Shown here: positions 6,253 through 11,124 of the stretch, one piece after another
How the letters are laid out: each line of letters begins with the position of its first letter
Position numbering within the stretch: position 1 is the stretch's first letter
From: Planctomycetaceae bacterium
GTDB taxonomy: Bacteria; Planctomycetota; Planctomycetia; Isosphaerales; Isosphaeraceae
Direction: 5' to 3'
Assembly: GCA_019232645.1 (NCBI GenBank)
Contig: JAFANO010000507.1
Location: 1-11,124 of the forward strand
Length of the DNA stretch: 11,124 nucleotides
Notes under the pieces: generated by a model
What the model was told of the DNA's origin: nothing
Databases searched by the model: none
The model's input: the letters and a program-made list of their open reading frames with translations, nothing else
Made by a program: the position numbers and the translations under genes

Positions 6253-7956
6253 TCAGCCCTGCTGGGTGATCCGGAGCACCTCCTCGACGGTCGTCAGGCC
6301 CCTGAGCGCCTTGATCAACCCATCCTCGAAGAGTGTGCGCATCCCTTGCTTGCGTGCGACCTTGCGGATGGCGACGGCGGTCTCACCCTTGAACGCCATC
6401 TCGCGGATCGTGCCGTTCATGAGCATCAGCTCGTAGATGCCCATTCGACCCCGATAGCCGGTCTTGTTGCAGTTGGAACACCCCTTGCCCTTCATGAAGT
6501 TGGCCTTCTTGGCGATCTCGGGCCGGAGGCCGATCCCCTTGAGCAAGTGGGCCGGGGGCTCGATCCGCTGGCGGCATTTGGGGCAGACCTTGCGGACGAG
6601 GCGCTGGGCGAGGACCGCCATGACCGAGCTGGCGACCAGGAACGGCTGCACGCCGATGTCGACCAGTCTCGTTACAGCGCCGGGGGCGTCGTTCGTATGA
6701 AGAGTACTGAAAACCAGGTGTCCTGTCAGTGAGGCCTGGATCGCGGTGTTCGCGGTCTCTTCGTCGCGGATCTCGCCGACCAGGAGGATGTTGGGATTCT
6801 GCCGCAGCATGGCACGGATGATGCGCGCGAACGTCATCCCGATCTTGGGCTTCACCTCGCACTGGTTGATGCCGGGCATGTAGTACTCGACGGGGTCCTC
6901 GACGGTGATGATCTTGATGTCGGGCCGGTTCAGCTCGTTGATCGCGGCGTAGAGGGTGGTCGTCTTGCCCGACCCGGTCGGGCCGGTCACGAGCAGGATG
7001 CCGTTGGGCCGCTTGATGAGCTGCTGGAACTTCTTGTAGTCCTCGTCGCCGAAGCCGAGGTCCTTGAGGCCGATCTTGATCGTGTCGCGGTCGAGGATCC
7101 GCATGACGACCGACTGCCCATAGTTGGTCGGGAGGATGCTGACACGCAGGTCGACGTCCTTGCCGGCGGCGAAGATCTTGATCCGGCCGTCCTGGGGCCG
7201 GCGCTTCTCGGCGATGTCCATCGAGCCCATGATCTTGAGCCGGCTGATGATCGAGCCCAGGAGGCGGCGGGGGGGCGAGTCGCGTTCCATGAGGACGCCG
7301 TCGATCCGGTAGCGGATCCGGATCCGGTCGGCGAACGGCTCGATGTGGATGTCGGAGGCGCGCATGGCGATCGCCTCCTGGATGATCAGGTGGACGAGCT
7401 TGATGACCGGCGCGTCCCCCTCCTCGAGGATGTTCGACGAGCTGCCCGACCGGCCGCCGACGGCGTCCTCGCTGTAGTCGATCGCGGTGTCGGTGAATTC
7501 CTGGAGCATCGAGTCGACCGACTCGGTCTCGGTCGTGACGCCGCCGTAGTAGCGGTTGATCGCCTCGATGATCGCCTCCTTGGGGGCCAGCGCCACCTCG
7601 ATCTCGCGGTTCAGGACGAACCGGAGCTTGTCGATGGTCTCGAAGGCGTTGGGGTCATGCATGATGACCTTGATGGTGCCGTTCTCCTGCGCCAGGGGCA
7701 TGACGATGTTCTCGCGGGCGAGCGACTCGGGGACCAGCTCGATGACCGCGGTGGGGATCTCGATCTCGCGGAGCTCGACGAAGGGCATGCCGTGTTGCTC
7801 GGCCTTGGCCTTCACGATCTCATCCGCGTCGGCGTAGCCCAGTTTGACCAGCGCCTCTGCGACGTCGCCCATCCGCTGTGCCTCATCGACCTGATCCGGG
7901 CCGATCACCCCGCGTCTGACGAGGATGTCGGTCCAATCTCGGCTTTGCTTCGCCAT
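6253..7956 (-). CDS. pilB: GspE/PilB-type assembly ATPase, canonical copy
   Basis: Second PilB/GspE-family assembly ATPase, 567 aa. The start ATG 7956 gives MAKQSRDWTDILVRRGVI and has GGAG 10 nt upstream; the frame is open about 300 bases further upstream through repetitive sequence, which I exclude. The N-terminal ~140 residues belong to the T2SSE_N/MshEN superfamily, but the tandem RLG...Q motifs are degenerate: the first is shortened (WTDILVRRGVIGPDQVDEA, 8-26) and the second is weak (DVAEALVKLGYADADEIVKAKAEQ, 31-54). The catalytic part is textbook: SDIHIEP 201-207, Walker A GPTGSGKTT 325-333, Asp box VEDPVEY 352-358, Walker B LLVGEIRD 391-398 with Glu395, and His box LTGH 410-413 with LHT 419-421. 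The zinc site is C458, C461, C493 and C496. It lies upstream of pilT and shares family, though not fine motifs, with the ATPase at 4490-2772. It is probably the main extension motor if only one of the two is conventional (inference). Confidence 0.94.
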   Translation of the reverse strand: MAKQSRDWTDILVRRGVIGPDQVDEAQRMGDVAEALVKLGYADADEIVKAKAEQHGMPFVELREIEIPTAVIELVPESLARENIVMPLAQENGTIKVIMHDPNAFETIDKLRFVLNREIEVALAPKEAIIEAINRYYGGVTTETESVDSMLQEFTDTAIDYSEDAVGGRSGSSSNILEEGDAPVIKLVHLIIQEAIAMRASDIHIEPFADRIRIRYRIDGVLMERDSPPRRLLGSIISRLKIMGSMDIAEKRRPQDGRIKIFAAGKDVDLRVSILPTNYGQSVVMRILDRDTIKIGLKDLGFGDEDYKKFQQLIKRPNGILLVTGPTGSGKTTTLYAAINELNRPDIKIITVEDPVEYYMPGINQCEVKPKIGMTFARIIRAMLRQNPNILLVGEIRDEETANTAIQASLTGHLVFSTLHTNDAPGAVTRLVDIGVQPFLVASSVMAVLAQRLVRKVCPKCRQRIEPPAHLLKGIGLRPEIAKKANFMKGKGCSNCNKTGYRGRMGIYELMLMNGTIREMAFKGETAVAIRKVARKQGMRTLFEDGLIKALRGLTTVEEVLRITQQG

Positions 7957-8007
7957 GGAAGTGTCGCTCCGGAAATCGCCTCGACGCCGATCGGGGACCG
8001 ACCGATC

Positions 8008-8031
8008 GGCCGCCGTCGGGAGACGGCGGCC
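8008..8031. promoter_or_regulatory. Perfect 10-bp-stem hairpin in the pilB leader
   Basis: GGCCGCCGTC (8008-8017) and GACGGCGGCC (8022-8031) are exact reverse complements around a 4-nt loop. On the minus strand the loop is TCCC. The stem ends 51 bases before the pilB start codon. No T-tract follows, so an intrinsic terminator is unlikely. It could be an mRNA leader structure affecting stability or translation. Two CCGATCGG octamers lie just downstream, one of them overlapping the stem by two bases. Confidence 0.5.
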
Positions 8032-8123
8032 TCGAGGGCGTCTTCGACCTGGGGTATTCTTGAGAGAGTGGCGAAGAAACGTCGGATCCGCAAGGGAAAA
8101 AGGCCGAGGTCGGGGGACCGGGG

Positions 8124-8168
8124 GACCGGTAAGACCGGTAAGACCGGTGAGACCGCTGAGACCGCTGA
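8124..8168. repeat. 9-bp tandem repeat, five copies
   Basis: Units on the plus strand are GACCGGTAA twice (8124-8141), GACCGGTGA (8142-8150) and GACCGCTGA twice (8151-8168). Neighbouring copies are identical and the two ends differ, which indicates growth by slippage or unequal exchange. It is a minisatellite-like, potentially variable-number locus in the region ahead of pilB. Confidence 0.85.
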
Positions 8169-8262
8169 GGATCGATAGCCTCATGACGAAGAAAGACGGA
8201 CCCGGCCCGGCTTGGCGACAAGCGCCCCGAGAAAGACGCCACCGACGGGATGCCAATGAAAG

Positions 8263-8297
8263 CGCCCCGCCCTCCCCTGGGATGGGGAGGTGGGGCG
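8263..8297 (-). terminator. Terminator-like hairpin downstream of ppdK
   Basis: CGCCCC (8263-8268) pairs with GGGGCG (8292-8297), and CCTCCCC (8271-8277) with GGGGAGG (8284-8290), around a 6-nt loop with a small internal mismatch. The hairpin lies about 75-110 bases after the ppdK stop. On the minus strand it is followed by CTTTCATT, only a poor U-tract. It probably separates ppdK transcription from the pilus genes. Confidence 0.5.
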
Positions 8298-8370
8298 TGT
8301 GTTCAAGCCAGGGATGGGGCCTCGCGGTCGAGGCCCCGGCCTCCCATTCGCGGAGGGCGGACCACCGCCC

Positions 8371-11049
8371 TTACCGGTCGCGGCTGATCGTCTGACCGCC
8401 GGAGAGGGCCGCCTGAGCGGCGGCCAGGCGGGCGATCGGCACGCGGAAGGGGGAACACGAGACGTAGTCCATGCCCACCCTGTGGCAGAAGGCGATGCTC
8501 TCGGGGTCGCCGCCGTGCTCGCCGCAGATCCCGACCTTGAGGTGCTCGCCCTTGGCCTTGCGGGTGGCGCGCCCCTTGGTGACGCCCATCTCGACGAGCT
8601 GGCCGACGCCGACGGTGTCGAGCGTCTGGAACGGGTCAACCTTGAGGATCTTGTTCTCCACGTACGCCGGGATGAACGAGGTGATGTCGTCGCGGCTGAA
8701 GCCGAAGGTCATCTGGGTCAAGTCGTTGGTCCCGAACGAGAAGAACTGCGCCTCCTCGGCGATCTGGTCGGCGGTCAACGCGGCGCGGGGGATCTCGATC
8801 ATGGTGCCGATCAGGTAGTCGACCTTGACGCCCGCCTTGGCCATGACCTCGTCGGCGACGGCGACGGCCCGCTTCTTGAGGAAAGCCAGCTCCTCGATCG
8901 TGCCGACCAGCGGGATCATGATCTCGGGCAGGACCTCCTTGCCCCGCTTCTTGACCTCGATGGCCGCCTCGATGATGGCGCGGATCTGCATGTCGCCGAT
9001 CTCGGGGAACTTGATCGGCAGGCGGCAGCCGCGGAGGCCGAGCATCGGGTTGGCCTCGTGCAGCTCCTCGACCCGACGCTTGACCTTCTCGACCGGGATG
9101 CCGAGCTGGCGGGCGACCTCCGCCTGGCCGGGCTCGTCGTGGGGGAGGAACTCGTGCAGCGGCGGGTCGAGCAGGCGGATGGTCACGGGGAGGCCGGCCA
9201 TCGCCTCGAAGATGCCGACGAAGTCTTCGCGCTGGTAGGGCTCGAGCGCGGCCAGCGCGGCCGTGCGGCCGGCCGCGTCGTCGGCCAGGATCATCTTGCG
9301 CATATCGACGATCCGCTGGCCTTCGAAGAACATGTGCTCGGTCCGAGTCAGGCCGATCCCCTCGGCGCCGAAGGAGCGGGCCTTGGCGGCGTCCTGGGGG
9401 GTGTCGGCGTTGGTGCGGATCTTGAGGGTCCGGACCTCGTCGGCCCACTCCATCAGGGTGGCGAAGTCGCCGCTGATCTCGGGCATGATGGTGGCGGCCT
9501 TGCCGATCATGACGTCGCCGGTCGTGCCGTTGATCGTCAGGTAGTCGCCCGCCTTGACGACCTGGCCGGCGACGTTGACGGTCCCCTGCTTCTCATTGAT
9601 CTGTAGGGCGGCACAGCCGACGATGCAGGGCTTGCCCCAGCCCCGGGCGACGACGGCGGCGTGGCTCGCCTTGCCGCCGGTGGCGGTGAGGATCCCCCTG
9701 GCCAGGTTCATGCCCGCGACGTCCTCGGGGCTGGTCTCCTTGCGAACCAGGAGGATCGGGTCGCCCGGGTGCGCGTGGGCGTGCTCGACGGCCGCCTCGG
9801 CCGAGAGCACGATCTTGCCCGCCGCCGCGCCGGGGCTGGCGGCGATCCCCTGCGCGACGACGTCGAGCTTGGCCTTGGGGTCGAGCTGCGGCAGCAGCAG
9901 GTGGTTGAGGCTGTCGGGGTTGACGCGCTTGATCGCGGTCTCCTTGTCGATCAGGCCCTCCTTGACCATCTCGACGGCGATCCGGACGGCGGCGGTCCCG
10001 GTCCGCTTGCCGGTCCGGGTCTGGAGCATGTAGAGCTTGCCGTCCTGCACCGTGAACTCGACGTCCTGCATCTCCTTGTAATGCGACTCGAGCTTCTGGC
10101 GGATGCCCATCAACTGCTCGTAGACCGGGGGCATGTCGGAGGCGAGCTGGCTGATGTGCTCGGGGGTCCGGATGCCCGCGACGACGTCCTCGCCCTGGGC
10201 GTTGATCAGGTAGTCGCCGAAGAAGACGTCCTCGCCCGTGTTGGGGTCCCGGGTGAAGGCGACGCCGGTGCCCGAGTTCTCGCCCATGTTGCCGAAGACC
10301 ATGGCCTGGACGTTGACGGCGGTGCCCTTCAGCCCGGTGATCCGCTCGATCCGGCGATACTCGACCGCCTTCTTCCCCTCCCAGCTCCCGAAGACGGCCG
10401 TGATCGCCGCCCAGAGCTGCTCCTTGGGATCCTGCGGGAAGTCCTTGCCGACGTGGCGTTTGTAGACGGCCTTGTAGCGCTTGACCAGCTCCTTGAGGTC
10501 GTCGGCCGACAGCTCGGTGTCGAGCTTGACGCCCTTCTCCTGCTTGAGCGTGTGCAGCTCGTGCTCGAACAGCTCGTGCTCGACGCCCATGGCGGTGGAG
10601 CCGAACATGTCGATGAGGCGGCGGTAGCCGTCGTAGGCGAAGCGGGGGTTGCCCGTCTTCTTGGCCAGGCCCTCGACCGAGACGTCGTTGAGGCCGAGAT
10701 TGAGGATCGTGTTCATCATCCCCGGCATCGACAGCGCCGCGCCGGAGCGGACGCTGACCAGCAGGGGCTCCTCGGGGTCGCCGAACTTGGCGCCGAACTT
10801 CTTCTCCATCTCCTTGAGGGCGTCCTCGACCTGCGGCTTGACGTCCTCAGGGAGCTTCCGGCCGTTTTCGTAGTAGGCCGCGCAGACCTCGGTCGTGATC
10901 GTGAAGCCGGGCGGGACGGGGATGCCGATGACGCTCATCTCGGCCAGGTTGGCCCCCTTGCCGCCGAGCAAGGCCTTCATGTCGGCCTTGCCGTCGGCCT
11001 TCCCCCCTCCGAACGAGTAGACGAACTTGTGCGGCTCGGTCGCGGGCAT
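8371..11049 (-). CDS. ppdK: Pyruvate, phosphate dikinase
   Basis: Cytoplasmic enzyme interconverting pyruvate + ATP + Pi and phosphoenolpyruvate + AMP + PPi, used in gluconeogenesis or reversible glycolysis. The product is 892 aa, normal for bacterial PPDK (about 870-900). The N-terminal ATP-grasp domain shows GGKGANLAEM (29-38), VRSGAALSMPGMMNTILNLGLND (100-122) and MVFGNMGENSGTGVAFTRDP (250-269). The swivelling phosphohistidine domain has TGGKASHAAVVARG with His463. The C-terminal TIM barrel shows GIGLTRTEHMFF (564-575), IGTMIEIPRAA (747-757), GTNDLTQMTFGFSRDD (773-788) and ICGEHGGDP with the catalytic Cys842. The residue two before His463 is Ala461, where regulated PPDKs carry Thr. I chose ATG 11049 because AGGAGG precedes it by 11 nt and the product begins close to the conserved FVYSFGGGKADG. 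An in-frame ATG at 11097 (908 aa), with GAGG 5 nt upstream, is the alternative. It has no metabolic link to the pilus genes. Confidence 0.97.
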   Translation of the reverse strand: MPATEPHKFVYSFGGGKADGKADMKALLGGKGANLAEMSVIGIPVPPGFTITTEVCAAYYENGRKLPEDVKPQVEDALKEMEKKFGAKFGDPEEPLLVSVRSGAALSMPGMMNTILNLGLNDVSVEGLAKKTGNPRFAYDGYRRLIDMFGSTAMGVEHELFEHELHTLKQEKGVKLDTELSADDLKELVKRYKAVYKRHVGKDFPQDPKEQLWAAITAVFGSWEGKKAVEYRRIERITGLKGTAVNVQAMVFGNMGENSGTGVAFTRDPNTGEDVFFGDYLINAQGEDVVAGIRTPEHISQLASDMPPVYEQLMGIRQKLESHYKEMQDVEFTVQDGKLYMLQTRTGKRTGTAAVRIAVEMVKEGLIDKETAIKRVNPDSLNHLLLPQLDPKAKLDVVAQGIAASPGAAAGKIVLSAEAAVEHAHAHPGDPILLVRKETSPEDVAGMNLARGILTATGGKASHAAVVARGWGKPCIVGCAALQINEKQGTVNVAGQVVKAGDYLTINGTTGDVMIGKAATIMPEISGDFATLMEWADEVRTLKIRTNADTPQDAAKARSFGAEGIGLTRTEHMFFEGQRIVDMRKMILADDAAGRTAALAALEPYQREDFVGIFEAMAGLPVTIRLLDPPLHEFLPHDEPGQAEVARQLGIPVEKVKRRVEELHEANPMLGLRGCRLPIKFPEIGDMQIRAIIEAAIEVKKRGKEVLPEIMIPLVGTIEELAFLKKRAVAVADEVMAKAGVKVDYLIGTMIEIPRAALTADQIAEEAQFFSFGTNDLTQMTFGFSRDDITSFIPAYVENKILKVDPFQTLDTVGVGQLVEMGVTKGRATRKAKGEHLKVGICGEHGGDPESIAFCHRVGMDYVSCSPFRVPIARLAAAQAALSGGQTISRDR

Positions 11050-11060
11050 CGGTGGTGCAG

Positions 11061-11066
11061 CCTCCT
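11061..11066 (-). promoter_or_regulatory. Ribosome binding site deciding the ppdK start
   Basis: The minus strand reads AGGAGG, a full anti-16S match, 11 nt before the ATG at 11049. It favours this start over the ATG at 11097, which has only GAGG. The 27 bases to the right of 11097 are too short to judge a promoter. Confidence 0.6.
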
Positions 11067-11124
11067 GGGTGCGCGTCGCTCGGTCCGGTCCCTTCATCGT
11101 AACCTCATGAAAGCAAAGAGCCTA

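Larger units (their letters stand above)
7957..8370. other. 414-base gap between ppdK and the canonical pilB
   Basis: No gene is supported. Along the minus strand it contains a terminator-like hairpin after ppdK (8297-8263), a five-copy 9-bp tandem repeat (8168-8124), a perfect 10-bp-stem hairpin (8031-8008) and two copies of the self-complementary octamer CCGATCGG (8002-8009 and 7987-7994). The pilB ribosome binding site is the last element. I could not identify a well-spaced promoter. Confidence 0.6.

Noticed and set aside
8040..8110. Promoter for the canonical pilB near TTTCTT and TACCCC
   Set aside because: The spacing is 17 bases but the -10 matches at only three positions, too weak to report as a feature.
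7957..8256. N-terminal extension of the canonical pilB to the ATG at 8256
   Set aside because: The extra 100 residues run through the 9-bp repeat and low-complexity sequence and lack homology-like character; ATG 7956 has a Shine-Dalgarno and the family N-terminus.
8290..9606. 438-codon plus-strand open frame antisense to ppdK
   Set aside because: Biased composition with no recognisable domain; ppdK is continuous and intact on the minus strand.

Overview
The window is GC-rich and reads almost entirely on the minus strand. It looks like chromosome from a planctomycete, possibly of the Isosphaeraceae type. I base that on high third-position GC, a large-leader-gap gene layout, a ~300-residue prepilin-type protein, and duplicated GspE/PilB-type ATPases next to PilT. 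The taxonomy is an inference from gene style; no rRNA or other marker is present.

In transcription order (right to left) the genes are: pyruvate phosphate dikinase ppdK (11049-8371); a PilB/GspE-type assembly ATPase (7956-6253, canonical copy); the retraction ATPase PilT (5877-4744); a second, divergent PilB/GspE-type ATPase (4490-2772); the inner-membrane platform protein PilC/GspF (2634-1387); and a prepilin-type protein (918 to the left edge, cut off by the window). The last five form a type IV pilus / type II secretion-like core: two extension-type ATPases, one retraction ATPase, the platform they act on, and a (pseudo)pilin substrate. No PilD peptidase, PilM-N-O-P or secretin PilQ is in view; they may lie to the left or elsewhere. 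ppdK is a central-carbon enzyme separated from the pilus genes by a hairpin, and is probably an unrelated neighbour.

The genes do not overlap. Gaps are 414, 375, 253, 137 and 468 bases. These gaps hold the non-coding structure of the window: a terminator-like hairpin after ppdK, a 9-bp tandem repeat and a 10-bp perfect hairpin ahead of the first ATPase, a sigma-70-like promoter flanked by a symmetric dyad ahead of pilT, an 18-bp palindrome ahead of the second ATPase, and an AT-rich 14-bp-periodic repeat array directly ahead of the prepilin gene. The leaders suggest that the genes can be controlled individually.

I see no undescribed enzymatic system. The points most worth a second look are: the divergence of the two PilB paralogues, with altered Walker A and Asp-box residues in one and a well-preserved c-di-GMP-binding-type N-terminus only in that same copy; the dyad-promoter unit ahead of pilT; and the PPDK that lacks the usual regulatory threonine.
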